The translations under genes and the position numbers were made by a program. Shown here in pieces: positions 1 to 12,278 of a DNA stretch of 64,000 nt; position 1 is the first letter of the stretch, and each line of letters starts with the position of its first letter. The stretch lies in contig JAMWFC010000035.1 in the NCBI GenBank assembly GCA_027475525.1, positions 88,501 to 152,500 of the forward strand, read 5' to 3'. The DNA is from Macrolepiota albuminosa (lineage: Eukaryota; Basidiomycota; Agaricomycetes; Agaricales; Agaricaceae). A model generated the notes under the pieces. The model saw only the letters and a list, made by a program, of their open reading frames with translations, searched no databases and was not told where the DNA came from.

Positions 1-371
1 GACCAGGACTCTTTGAAAATTAACTTTCCAAAGACGAGAGGAATCACCCTGTTGCTGGCACCCTGTAATTCCAGTGAACCACCTTTGCTTACTTCAGGGT
101 AAAAAGGAACTAATTTCTTGCAACAGAGGAGAATTGTGACAATGCCATCGCGAAAGAATAGATCGTCGACGATTCTGAACTGCAAATTTAGTGACATTTG
201 AGCAAGACTTGAGAGGAGACCCGTCGTATTTTTGAGCTGGAGACATTCTAGTACAGCAAGCATTACAAGCAATGTGCACGTCAACAGACTTGAAGTTACT
301 TCCGGAGATGCAAGCTCAGAGGTAGCGACATCGGTGAATTCTTGGTGGACAAAAATAATTTTGCTGTGTAC
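1..371 (-). CDS. Partial gene running off the left edge, unknown product
   Basis: On the minus strand one frame is open from about position 371 to the window edge, about 120 codons without a stop. It has no start here and its 3' end lies outside the window. The translated part holds a hydrophobic stretch followed by a region rich in Leu, Ile and Val with scattered Lys and Glu (for example the motif IVDDLFFRDGIVTILL near positions 100-150). I see no catalytic motif and do not recognise the family. A possible splice acceptor (AAAAAAAG) lies just upstream at about 372, so this is probably an internal or last exon. The length of the open frame and normal residue mix argue for coding; the call rests only on that. 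Confidence 0.4.
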
Positions 372-1320
372 CTTTTTTTGTGTGTGACAATTGTGACGCA
401 ACTCGTTCCGAGTCATTAATATTATAAACGCTGGTCTCTCAAATACAAACCATCTTGACTCATACAGAATCTCATACAGAATCATCGACCCACAAGGATA
501 TATCATTCTGTACAATTGATACATGGCTCATTAAGTTAAAAATATTCCAAAAGCTGTGACCCAGTATCTCTCGGACTTTAGGTAATCGTGCTTTCTTCTG
601 CAACCTATTTCTTATGGAGTCGCTCAAGCTGCGACCAAGTACAGCTATTACATGAATTCTTTCCAATTTGGACGACCAGGTATGATGACACATTTGAATC
701 AAAATATAATCGCCAATCAAGACTATGCTGTGAATAACCAAGATTAACCGCCCACAGCATCTGAAGTGGTCTTTCCGTGTGAGTATAGTATAGTATCTGC
801 AGTGACGTCTCCTCATATGTGCAAGTCCCGTTGCAGTCTCCACAGGCTTCCCGTCGTTGTGCAATTGGCCCGATTGTTGAAGTAACTGCTGTGAAGACGA
901 ATGCATATTTCAGCCCCCTTCGCTCAATTGGAATCAAGTTCTCTCTATCCGAGGAGCATCGACTACCAGTCTGGTCGTTACAAACTCATAGCCGTCTCGC
1001 CCTACTTTGTGCCGCCTAGCATCGGTGCCCCTCATGACACCTCACGAGCGAAGACTTCTCCGAAAGGTAGGGCTGGATCTGCTCACCAATTGGATTACGA
1101 TACCAGCAAGCGTGTCTCTGTGTTATTGTTTGTGGTCTTACCATGAAACGTTGTTGGTCCATGCTGAGATAATTCCTTAGCTTTACTTATACCAATTGCA
1201 AGTATTGTCACCTACAATTTCCTACGGTGAGGTCTTTCTAAATCATGTATACACAAATGTCAATTTATATCCTCTATAAGCCTTCCGGATAGGAATCATT
1301 GTTCCTTACTACAATCGGCA
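372..1320. other. No gene seen
   Basis: The short ORFs here overlap on both strands, have no consistent splice signals and look like chance. No RNA gene or repeat was recognised. Confidence 0.4.
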
Positions 1321-1515
1321 ATGACCTTCATCGGTATTGTCGCTTTCACTGCGTTTCTTGCGATGCAGATTGGAGTAGCAATTGCTGGATCTACATTCTT
1401 TGAAAACGATGGCGTGCCCTTCTGTGAACGAGCAAAGCAGATTGATTCCCTGGTTATCAAGTTGGCTACTGGACAAAACTGGCTGCAATACATACCTGTC
1501 TGCTTTCTATTCTAG
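1321..1515 (+). CDS. Possible small secreted protein, 64 aa
   Basis: An ATG at 1321 opens a 64-residue ORF whose first 23 residues look like a signal peptide: a hydrophobic core (IGIVAFTAFLAMQIGVAIAG) ending in a small-residue cleavage context. The rest has one Cys in the mature part and one near the end and no recognised domain. It may be the first exon of a longer secreted protein or a decayed copy of one. About 200 bp downstream on the other strand (1729-1926) is a Cys-containing ORF with splice-like ends, but the two cannot be joined. Support is weak: only the signal-like N terminus. Confidence 0.25.
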   Translation: MTFIGIVAFTAFLAMQIGVAIAGSTFFENDGVPFCERAKQIDSLVIKLATGQNWLQYIPVCFLF

Positions 1516-2820
1516 TACAGCTGCTTGATTGCTTTCGCTCATGATAACGCATAGTTGCATGTGAATGACGCTTTCATACTATGGCGCGCATGGGTTATAA
1601 TTAATAAACGACGATGGGCACAAGTTCTTTCGATAGGACTCTCCATGTCTAATGCAGGCATGTTGTGCTTGTGTGTGATGCTTTATGCTGTCTGACATTC
1701 ATTTGCAGTCGTCACAATTGTATGTCTCCTAATTTCGCGAAATTTTGATTTTCCCCGAGAACACGTTCCAGACCGTATTGGAAATTTCTTTCAATTGAGC
1801 ATTGCAATAGTTATTTTTTCCTTCATAAACAATCTTGTTGCAACCTTTTTTACTGGCTGGACATTCTTGTGCGCTCCACTTTGGATAACCTGACGTAGCT
1901 GCACTTACCCCATTGACAGGCGACACAAGCAGTTTTTGTGCAGAGACATGAGGCTAACAGAGTGTCATACATCTCCACTATGGCGTGCTATATTACTTGT
2001 GGTTGAGTCAGGAATTTTATATGCTGTTTTGCAGGTGGGCTCAATGTCTTCCTATTAATCCGAGGAATAGCTAACCGTTCAACCTGAAGTTCATCTTCAT
2101 TCTGATGCATTTCCTGATAGCTTCTGATCAAGAGGCTGCGGACTTGGCTCGTCAGGCATTTGATTATACATTTTTCTCGGTTTCGGTATGTAACACCCTC
2201 GCTCCCTGTTTTACAGATGGTTAATTCCCTTCAGTTCATGTATCCTGCATTGACAGTGGCACTCATCCGCGGGATATCTTTGACTGTATATGATTAATGA
2301 GACCCGCTTGGAAAGTGTTTAAGTACCAAAGCGTGTTTGTGTGCTCACATAGCTGGAGCTGTGATGTGCGGGAATACAACCAGCAGGGTATCATATTGAG
2401 GCAACTCTGGCTCAGACCAACCCTAAGGTGAGACCAATATTCCCCGAAGTCGGCCTGGTTCTGGCTTGGCACAAGTCTCGGCTTTTCGCAGGCAGAGTAT
2501 AGATTTCTGTTGAGTGTCAATAGTCAGATGTAAAATATACTTGCAGAAACAAGAACTTATTACATATTGTCTGAGCGTGTGAAGTAAGCTGTGAACAAGT
2601 TCAAAGCAATTGATTTAGAAAGAGAGAATATACTGTGAGAAGATTTGTGAATGACCCTCACTTTAACCCTTGAGTCAGTTTCAGTCAAATCCTGTCATAT
2701 TTTGAACTGTCAGTATTGACCTCAACAATGCACACTGTTCCCAATCAGTTCTTTATCTGTTACTTTCTTTTTTGATCCTGACATTAATTTCTATACATTG
2801 TTTCACTACATTCTATGGCA
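1516..2820. other. No gene seen
   Basis: The stretch becomes AT-rich towards 2,600. Only short ORFs without motifs are present. Confidence 0.4.
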
Positions 2821-2850
2821 CCCTTAGTTTATTATATATTGAACTGAGGG
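2821..2850. repeat. 30-bp palindromic repeat, decayed copy
   Basis: The ends CCCTTAGTTT and GAACTGAGGG form an imperfect inverted repeat. The 30 bp match the copy at 26688-26717 at 24 positions, and five of the six differences are transitions, so it looks like a decayed member of the same family. Confidence 0.5.
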
Positions 2851-3457
2851 TGAGTTACTTATGTATTCATAGATTAAACTGACATGGCAATGTAGCTTAT
2901 CTTTACTTACTAAACTTGTCAGGTATAATTCAATACTGTTAGAAATCAGACCAAGACCGAGCAGATAAGTAGATCAAATATCAATTTAATCTACACAGAT
3001 AGCAAGTAAATTGTTGTGTATTCATAAGTAGTTGTAAGTACTCACTCTCAGTCTTGTACAATCAACCGAGGGCACCAGTTATGAGTACAAAGCAAGGGTA
3101 GCTTGTCAATGAATGTTTGTGGTGGCCCTTACAAAGTGCAACAGATTGATTATCATGAGTGCAAGGAACAATGTTCTTGAGCAAAACAATGTAGAAACAC
3201 AGTAAAAACAATGCAATTGATTTCAAAATTTTATATTATAATCAAGCTTTGAATGGTACTTGGTCTAATGCTCTCAAAGACACTGGAGAGAACTATCTTG
3301 AACCTAAAAACCAGAGCAAGCCTTCTGTAGCAATTTGTTCTCTTATTCTTTTAAGTTCAGTCAAAACATTTTTCCTATAGTTTTGACAAATGTTGTAAAG
3401 GTGACTTCTGGAGACTATAGCTCAGTCTTACAGTTGGCTGTAGAACAGTATGGTTAT

Positions 3458-3609
3458 TCCTCAGTCACTCACAAAGATGTAGTTGACTGATATATTGATT
3501 TACCTGTAGAACAGTACAGTTATTCTACAGGTCATATGAGTAAATATTTTGTAAGTAGAATATAGGTGACTCACCCTCAGTCACTCACAAAGATGTAGTT
3601 GACTGAGGG
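3458..3609 (+). repeat. Composite palindromic module, left copy
   Basis: The module has two copies of a short palindromic unit, at about 3459-3490 (truncated) and 3574-3609. The second has perfect 10-bp arms CCCTCAGTCA / TGACTGAGGG. Between them lies another palindrome, at about 3504-3534, with arms ACCTGTAGAA and TTCTACAGGT. The same order of parts, in reverse complement, is found at 15858-16013 on the other side of element 1. The two therefore look like opposite ends of one sequence that element 1 later split. Confidence 0.5.
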
Positions 3610-4323
3610 CTGATTGTTTGTGTCTATGAAAAAAGAGAAAGAGAAAACAAAGACTGGTAAATACCAATTGTTTGTGTAATGTGGCTTACACCACTGAAAG
3701 AGGTAAGTGCAATAAGAAAAATAAACAAATGATAATCATGATCCTGGATATTGAGCTGTCAATTGATTAAGTCGCTTGCTCAACATTGGCAGATTGTATG
3801 AACAATAACTAGAGAACTAGAGCACCTCTCAGAGGCTAAAAGTAGTACTAATAGATAGACTTGAAAGAATAGAAGCAGTAAGGTGAAAGAAAAGTGGAAA
3901 AAAAGTAGAGGAGTAAATATAGGTGTAGCAAGCTACTAAGAAACTACATAGCTCATCAGACTATATCAGGAGATCTGGCCTCCCCTAGTACCACCTTGGT
4001 CAAAATAGGTTAGCTGCTTACTTACTGGTACTGTTGTCTGAAGGGGGTTGCACTTCCTAAAAATTGAAATATCATTTAGATGTGATGAAGATCTAGAGTT
4101 ATGAGATCATGCTAGATCTCTTGGCATGGTGAAAAACATGGGAAGCTGGCGAATGATGATAAGCATTGCTAAAAGTAGAAGAGTTTAGAATTTGAAACCA
4201 TATTAGTAGCAGATAGGTTGGAACCTTAGTATGAGAAGTAGGATGAACTCCAAGGGATCAAATTGTAGTAAAATAATAGCTATCAGGCATAACTGGCATG
4301 CTTAAAAAGGCATCTGGCAGGAA
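3610..4323. other. AT-rich sequence without a gene
   Basis: No ORF of note. This is probably the interior of the repeat whose ends are the palindromic modules at 3458-3609 and 15858-16013. Confidence 0.35.
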
Positions 4324-4328
4324 ATACC
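4324..4328. repeat. Target site duplication of element 1 (left)
   Basis: ATACC here is repeated exactly at 15457-15461, directly after the right LTR. A 5-bp duplication is normal for Ty3/Gypsy integration and shows that element 1 is complete and was not rearranged at its ends. Confidence 0.85.
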
Positions 4329-4519
4329 TGTAACATATTGTAGTATAGTCAAATAATTAATATACCATTATATTAATTATTTATTATTACTTTACATACC
4401 AGCTGGCTGCCTTACATGAGGCAGCCAAGTTTACTGTCATACTCGTAGTACTAGAATCGAATACCGATCTGGTTCTGTGGTGTGACCGTAAGGCTAAGCA
4501 ACTACTTGACTTTGTTTCA
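4329..4519 (+). repeat. Left LTR of element 1
   Basis: 191 bp from TGTAACATAT to TTTGTTTCA, matching the right LTR (15266-15456) except at five positions, all transitions. The middle holds an inverted repeat GGCTGCCT..AGGCAGCC, which is a longer 10-bp perfect palindrome in the right copy. Confidence 0.92.
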
Positions 4520-4533
4520 CTTTTTTGAACCTT

Positions 4534-4557
4534 TCGGGTTCAATTCTGATACTACGG
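4534..4557 (+). promoter_or_regulatory. Possible self-priming site of element 1
   Basis: No TGG-type tRNA primer site follows the left LTR. Instead the stretch starting 15 nt after the LTR is complementary to LTR positions about 4444-4466 (CGTAGTA..AGAAT..GAA) over some 20 bp with a few mismatches and wobbles. Tf1-type elements prime with the 5' end of their own RNA; this could be such a site. The evidence is complementarity alone, and the transcription start is unknown. Confidence 0.3.
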
Positions 4558-7123
4558 ACGAAGACTACATGTCTAGACTGATAGCCTAGACTGTGATTGC
4601 ATTGAACAGTGCATCAACTTCTTTGACGCACGCTTCCAGATTAAAAGAGATGTAGCAACACCTGATTGGATGGAGACCAATCAATCTGCTGAACCAACAC
4701 GCGATGGTGAGACCATTGACCAGTCGTTGGCATATCCTCAATCTGCGGTGACTGACCCAGGTCGTCTCAGGTCAGAATATACTGAGGCCGAGCCTTCCTG
4801 GCAGCCTCAGGGAATGCCAGGAGGGACGCAATAGAGTGAAGTGTGGCTGACAGCTGCGCCAAGCGGTGCAGCGAGACCAGGGGCAGTTGTGGAAGACCTG
4901 GACCAGCAATCTGGCAGGAGTCACAAATTTCCCATGCAGACTGGGAGGTCAGGGCGACAGTTCCAGAGCAGGAGTAGTGCTCAGAGACCTACTGAAGGTC
5001 GTAGACCTTTGTCGTACTTCCTGGGGAAGATGCCAAGGCCAGAAGCGGGCAGTTGGAGAGTGCCAACTGAATCCACTCCACTGACGCAACGTCAGCAGGG
5101 AGTTGGAGTGCTGTAGGAGATGACAATTCCCGAGCAAAGAACACTGGCAGTACATTGGGAAGACAAAACTTCCGATGATGAAGAGAGTGGACAGAGTGAG
5201 TCCACCCTTCAGGTTTAGTGTGCTATGCTATGGAAAAGATACCCTAGCATTACAAAGGATACCACACATGCTCGACTAGGACTGTATATACTGAAACACA
5301 TACGGTTGATACAAGCTAGAGGTGATAATGTACCTCAGTTGAATACCGTTGAATACATTACGTTGTATGTTCAGATTCTTGAGCTAGAAGCCCAAGCATA
5401 TATGTACCACAAGGCTAATCGAGGATTAGCTGCCTTGACCCCAGAGGGAGCAAATTTGATTCCGAATATACCCCCTTTGGCAAAGCCAGAGTTGTCTCCC
5501 CATCTGGAAGAGGCAATGAGCAATATATATGCGCCCCAGCAAGCAGGAGAGTCTGATGAGCAGTTCGCTGCAAGGTTCACTGCAGCACAGAGGCAAAATG
5601 TATACAGAGGTCAACAAAGGAGACCTCTGTCTATGGCTGAATCGGTGTCTACCATACCAGTGGTAGACAGCAACCTACCCGAGGCGGGGGAGTCAATGCA
5701 CCCTCACGCAAAACAGGAATCAGTGGAGAATATTCCACTGACAAATCGAGTACTGTTGGCGGATAAGTTTGCGGAGAGGGTAGCTTATCAGTGCATGCAG
5801 AACCAAGACCTGAAGCGCCAGGGACACTCCTGGATAGATGACCAGGGGATCTTATTCAATGGGATAACGCCCATGGACGAAATGTGAAGGCAATATGTCC
5901 AACAGACATGACAGCCTGACACTAGGAGAGGGGACCTGCCCACAGCGGATCTGAGTCAATTTCCTGGAAGACAGGTGACAGAAGAGCTAGGGGGACAGGA
6001 GAGCCCACTGCATTGGAATGACGCAGGGAAAGTGCACTATACAGGTCACTGACCTGTATGCGCATTCTCTGTGGTACCTCCTGCTGAAGGTAGGAATAAA
6101 ACACCTGGAATAACTGAGGCGACAAAGGTGTATACTGAGAATATGCACCAGCGCCTCAGTAGTATAATTGATGATGCGGTAGGCATAGCATTGCGCCTTC
6201 CCAAAGGTATCAAACTGTGTAAGGCAGAGTCGAAACACATCTGCCTGTACAGAGGGGAGTCCAAGTTTAGTGACTTGGAAAACTGGATGATGGATGTGTG
6301 CAACCATCTGGCAGCCTGCCAGTATGGGGGGGATCGTCTTGATCAAGAACGTGTATTCATTCTCCCAGAGTTCCTAGACGGACCGGCCAAGGCCTGGTTT
6401 CGACATCATGTCTTGCACTACAATTGTGCACGACAGCAATGGACGTTCAAGAATGTAATCCTTGAATTATATAACCGGTTTGTGAGTGCATCCACCATGC
6501 AGGATGCTCAGGAGGCGTTCATTGCAACTTCCTACACCAAACAATTGGATGTTCAAGGTTTCTATGACACCTTGATCGACCACGCACAGAATATGTCTAT
6601 TTACCCAGACAATTGGGTAATGATCGATACCTTCCTGCGTGGGATACCCGATGCAATGAGAGAGTCTCTCATTTGTGATGATGGGCTATTGCCCAAAGTG
6701 AATACTGTTGAGGAGTTCGTAGCGCATGTGTTGCACTACAAGCAAGCCCACAAAATAGCACGACACTTTGGGCTACATAGCTCAAAGATTCGATTAATGA
6801 ACAAGACCGAGCCTTGGAAGGTAGGCATCTTCTGGGCCCGTCAAAAAGAGATGGTGGGCAATACAAACCTGAGGTTTGTGATAAGAGCAGCACCTCGGCA
6901 GGAACAACGCTTCCAGAGTGACCAGCCGGGAGACCATAGGGATGCACCGGTGCAGGACGTTCAGAGGGGTCCGCGCCGAGAGGGTGCTCGGCCACATCAG
7001 GCTGCTGGTGAGGCTAAAGTGCCGACACCAACTGGGCCACCGAAGTTTGAAGCAGCTTGCCCTTTCGTGGCGAATAAGTGCTTCAAATGTGGCCAGCCTG
7101 GGCATTTCGCGAATGCATGTCCA

Positions 7124-7277
7124 GTGGGTGGTGGACGGCCTATGGTTAAGCCACGTGCATATGTACGGGCAGCCCACACTGCTATCCCAGATGCTGAAGA
7201 GTGGGTGGTGGACGGCCTATGGTTAAGCCACGTGCATATGTACGGGCAGCCCACACTGCTATCCCAGATGCTGAAGA
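7124..7277. repeat. Exact 77-bp tandem duplication in gag-pol (2 copies)
   Basis: 7124-7200 and 7201-7277 are identical. The copy shifts the frame by two; with one copy the frame upstream (zinc knuckle) joins the acidic linker and protease downstream. One of six such 77-bp duplications in the window, probably an assembly overlap. Confidence 0.95.
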
Positions 7278-8877
7278 GATAGACTCAGAAAATGAACCTG
7301 ATGTGGAAGACGATGATGTGGAAAACCTCAGTCCTGATGCACCAGAGGATGAAAACGCCTCTGTAGTAGAAGAGTTGTCAGATGACGAATATGTTGAGGT
7401 TGACGTATACGACAACGACTATTACGCCCAGGAGTCAGACTCAGAATTCATGGGAGCTCTGACGGACTACTCAGCCAGTGCATTAGACCAACCAGTTGGA
7501 GCAGCCAATGTGAAGGTGTATAAGGTACACCTTTGCAAGGCTCCAGAGAAGCTGGTGAGACCGGTGTTGAAGTGTGAGGACAAAGAGTGCCTGGCGTTGT
7601 ACATTGAGGTGAATGGCTACAAGGCGTGGACATTGTGGGATTCAGGTAGTACGACTACTGGGGTGACACCTCAGTTTTGCCAAGTGCATGATATTTCTGT
7701 GAGTGAGTTGAAGGAGCCACTACTCCTTCAATTGGGTACTGTGGGCAGCTGAGCTGCAGTACAGTTTGGCATGCAGGCAAGTATTGCCTGTGCAAAATCA
7801 AGGATGAAAGAGTACCTTGATGTGGCGAATTTTGATCGTTACAACATGATTATAGGCACACCGTATATGAGAAAGCACAAGGTTCTGCTTGACTTCAAGA
7901 AGAATGAGATAGTGGTGGATGGCACCACCATTCCTGCAGTGCGAGTGACCATAGATAATGGCAATGGACGTCTCCATTGACACCGCACCACGGAGAAGAA
8001 GGTGCTAGTCAGGCAACACTGACTAGATGGAGGCAAGAAATTGCCTACGGTGGAGGATGGAGAGGATGAGGAGCAAGCTCATGTGAGCTTGCCAACAGAT
8101 AGTCCAGCAGTGTTGATGCTGGAAAGCAAAGCTGTAGAGTACGAACGTACTCTGAAGAGGGGGAAGAGCCCCAAGATGAAGTGTGAAAAGCAGAGTAAGC
8201 CTGAGGACAAGTGGCCTCAGCACGCGGCAAGCACAGAGTGCTAACCGACGTCGTTGCAAGTGAAGGTCGAGGACTTAGTAACGGATGACAAACAAGGACT
8301 GATGGAGGACAAGGCATCCTCCACACATATGAATCGGTCAATCTGGGATCAACTGGTACCTCATCCCACATTTGAATGGGTGTTTGATCCATGAATGCCT
8401 GCTGAGTGGAATGAGCTAGTGGCATTGATGTATGCGTGGAATGGACTACGATGGACGTCAAAGGAGGAGTTGTATTGTCAGGCTAGTGATGACAAGATAT
8501 TGCCACTGAGTGAGGTATTCTTTGACGGACTGTCTGTGACGTCGCAGAGAAGCAAGAAGGAAGTGACTGTGTGACTGCACACGCCGGATGACAGTGAGCT
8601 GAGGATTACTGCCCTCAGAGAGAAGTATGGCTGCCCAGCTGTACAAGCAAAGCTGTCTGGGCATCCACGCAAGGATGTGGACCGGAAGGGCAACCGGAAG
8701 GGCAAAGGTAAAACCAGTGGTTTTATGAAGGAGGACATTCCGGACCTACGATTGCAGTGGCAGCAGGAATTTGGGGATATTCTGAATGGAACCAAGAAGG
8801 AGTTACCTCCTTGGCGTGAGGTCAACCATGAAATCAACCTTATTGATGAGAATAAGGTGTATAAGTATCATTTGCTG

Positions 8878-9031
8878 CGATGTCCAATGGCGCTGCAGCA
8901 GCAGCTCCGAGACAAGACCAATTGGTACCTGAGAGCCCACTGGTGGGAGGCCCACGATGTCCAATGGCGCTGCAGCAGCAGCTCCGAGACAAGACCAATT
9001 GGTACCTGAGAGCCCACTGGTGGGAGGCCCA
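8878..9031. repeat. Exact 77-bp tandem duplication before RT (2 copies)
   Basis: 8878-8954 and 8955-9031 are identical. The extra copy breaks the frame just upstream of the first RT motif; with one copy the frame is continuous. Same length as five other duplications in the window. Confidence 0.95.
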
Positions 9032-12000
9032 ACCGGCATCCCAAGCTGCTCCGCTATTGTGCATTCCGAAGAAAGATGGTACATTGAAGACGGCATTGGA
9101 TGCTCGCCAACGCAATGAAACACCGTAAAGGACGTGACGCCACTCCCAGATCAGGAAGTGATTCAAGAGGATGTTGCAAGAGCAAAGTTCAGGTCAAAAA
9201 TTGACCTGACAAAAAAATTGACCTGACAGACGCTTATGAGCAAGTGAGAATTCGCTTGTTGGATATCCCAAAGACAGTGTTCTCGTCAATCACGGGAACA
9301 TATATGAGCAACATTATGCAGATAGGAGATTGTAATGCTCCTGCAACGTTTCAGAGGTTGATGACCTCCATCTTTCGGGATGTTATCGGGAGGTTCGTTC
9401 ATATATATCTGGACGACATATTCATATACTCCAATTCAATCAAAGAACACAAAGAGCATCTTCGTGTCATTTTTAAGCAACTGAGGTCTAATCTACTGTA
9501 CCTCAAGTGGAAGAAATGTGAACTATATGCTGAGACAGTAGACTGCCTTGGACACAAGATTGACAGTCAGGATATTCACCCTGACCAGGACAAAATTGAT
9601 CGCATACGCGAATGGTGTGTGCCTCGTAATTATAACGATGTGCAAAGATTTGTGGGACTGGTGAACTATATCGGCAACTATCTGCCTGATATTACAGCGT
9701 ATACTGGACTCTTGATGTCCATCACGCAGAACGGAGCTCCATTTATATGGAGACCTATACACCAATGCTGTTTTGAGATGATCAAGAGGATCTGCTCAAA
9801 GACACCAGTCATTTGTCCCATAGATCCCAGACATGATGAGCCGATTTGGCTCATCTGTGATGCCTCAAAGACTGGAGTTGGTGCAATGTATAGCCAGGAA
9901 AGTTCCTGGCAGAATTGCCGGCCAGCAGGGTTCATGTCAAGGAAGTTCACCTCGGCCCAACAGAATTATGTGGTCTATGAGCTCAAAATGCTGGCAATAC
10001 TTGAGGCACTCCTCAAGTGGGAAAACAAATTGATGGGATACAAGATCCACATCATTACGGACCATAAAGCACTTGAATTCTTCAAGACTCAAGCAACGTT
10101 GTCCCCCCAGCAACGCCGTTGGATTGACTATATGTCTTGCTACAACTTTGATATCACATATGTCAAAGGCGAACTGAATAAGATAGCGGACTGTCTCTCG
10201 AGGTATTTCGAGAGCGATAGAGTTGGTGAACACCACGATACACATGATTATGTCAATGCAGATATTTGTATTGACCCCCAGGGCAATGATCTTCCGTACC
10301 ATTGCTACAAAGAGGTGAAGGAGCATGTGGTTGAGCTTTGTGCTATGCAAGCAAACGAACTACGACGCAGTCAATGTCTGCAAGAGTGACAAGAGGGCTG
10401 AGACATAGAAGCTGAGCAACTAGAACAGGCTCAGCCAAAGGAGGTGACAATGCCATGCCATAGAGTGACAGGGAGCAGTCGTGGACCATATGGCCACAAC
10501 ATTACGCTGGCTGACATGTTATCATCTACAGGAGAGTATTGTAACCCTCCTGTTCCTCAAACCAATGAGTACCTACGGAAGGTACTGAGGAGTTATAGCC
10601 GTGATGCGTTCTACACTGAAATCCGGCAGAATGCAGACTCCCACCCACGCTTCAGCGTGGATGAGAAAGGACTGATCTGGATAATGAATGTTCGAGAACA
10701 CGACGTGGTGTGTTTACCACGTGATTGAACAATAATCATGCAGATCGTCACTCAAGCGCATGAGGTTGTTGGTCATTTTGGAACCAACAAAACACTGGAA
10801 TACCTGAGGCAATGGTACTGGTGGCCTCAAATGCAGAAAGAAGTGATGCACTTCTGCCAGACCTGTGAGGTCTGCCAGCGGTCGAAGACCAGCAATAGGA
10901 AGCCAGCAGGAAAGTTGCATTCTCTGCCCATTCCGACAAAGCTGTGGGACTCCATTGGAATGGACTTTGTTGGTCCATTCCCCGAGTCCAAAGGTTATAA
11001 CTACCTTTGAGTGGTTATTTGCCAAATGACCAGTATGGTGCACTTGATACCGGTGCACACAACCAGTACTGCGTCCGCATTATTGTGGATTTACTCGAAG
11101 GAGATTGTAAAGCTACATGGCCTTCCAAGTTTGATCGTGAGCGATTGAGATGCAAAATTTACGTCTCACTGGTGGCAAGAACTTCACAAGCTCTTGGGAG
11201 CTAAACTGCTCATGTCTACCTCATCTCATCTGCAGATGGATGGACAGACAGAGCGAGCAAATAGAAGTATTGCCCAAATCTTTCGTACAGTGGTCCAACC
11301 GGACCAACGTGACTGGGTAGATAGGATACCACTAACCGAGTTTGTGATCAACGCGAGTGTGTCAGAGACCATGAAATATGCACTGTTCAAGCTCAATGGA
11401 GAATACATGCCCTCCATGCTGCGAAAACTCAGGACAGACGGAGTCATTCACAAGGGAGTGAAGGACTTTGCACGGCAAGCATTGGAGAATCTAGCCAGTG
11501 CACACGATATCATTGCTGCGCATGTTATACAGGCCCGACATGCAAATAATAGGTGGAGTGACGAACCAGACCTGATGCCTGGGACGTTAGTATATCTGTT
11601 GATGGAAAACTTGAATCTTCTGACAGGAAGGGCGAGAAAGCTGTGCCCAAAATTCATTGGACTGTACAAAGTCTTGGTCGGGGAACCAAGCACATCGAAC
11701 TATGTTCTGGAGCTGCCTGCAGCTCTGCAAGCACGTTGGATTGTGCCTAAGTTTCATGTATTGTTACTTAGGCGATATAACACAAATGATGATGCTATGT
11801 TTCCTAATCAGATGACGCCCAAGCCATATGATTTTGGTGCCAGTGACAAACAGAAATGGTTTGTCAAAGACATTCTGGGCCATCGGTGGCAGGAGGAAAC
11901 GCACCTCAAATTCAAGGTACGATGAAGTGCAGGTGATATGACATGGGAGTCGTATCGCACATGTGCTAAGTTGGCAGCGTTGGATCGATACTTAGAACTG

Positions 12001-12278
12001 CAGGGTGTGAAGCGCCCAAATCAGCTTGCTAAGCGCTCACATGCTTAGCTTGATGGTGGTGATAAGATGTAGGCCGGATCAGTCAGAGCTCGGATCAACT
12101 GGGTATCTGATCTGGATCGGATCACGATTGTGTCAGATGGATAAGATGGAGATTCATCCATCTGATGAGATAATGCAGATTGTGGTGTGGAGTTGATGGT
12201 CAGATCAGGTTATGTAATCTGATGATGGGGAATTTAGTGTGTTTTTTTCCACCAACATGTTGACATTTTCATAGTACC

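Larger units (their letters stand above)
4670..12048 (+). pseudogene. gag-pol: Gag-Pol polyprotein of element 1, broken by stops and frameshifts
   Basis: From ATG 4670 one frame runs through Gag to the zinc knuckle (7078-7119; Cys-x2-Cys-x4-His-x4-Cys). It then changes register at the 77-bp duplication (7124-7277) and continues through a protease region with DSGS (about 7639), RT (motif CIPKKDG at about 9061, catalytic YLDD at about 9406), RNase H (DASKTGVG, then DCLSR), the integrase HHCC finger (10762-10884) and the catalytic core (GMDFVGP; DGQTERANR at about 11240). It ends in a chromodomain-like tail (11860-12000). In-frame stops include TAG at 4832, 5114 and 5216; TGA at 5885, 5909, 7750, 7978, 8392, 8572 and 10387; a TGA in the integrase core where TGG (Trp) is expected; and a TGA replacing the Arg between the two Asp of the second catalytic motif. 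A second 77-bp duplication (8878-9031), one missing base near 9117 and a 17-bp repeat near 9210 shift the RT frame. Confidence 0.85.

Noticed and set aside
4526..4550. tRNA-like GAACC..GGTTCAATTC after the left LTR of element 1
   Set aside because: Only a small hairpin and a T-loop-like word; no acceptor, D or anticodon arms fit.
9196..9230. 17-bp repeat (AAATTGACCTGAC) in the RT of element 1 as an assembly artefact
   Set aside because: Length differs from 77 and copies differ in the A-run; treated as real decay.
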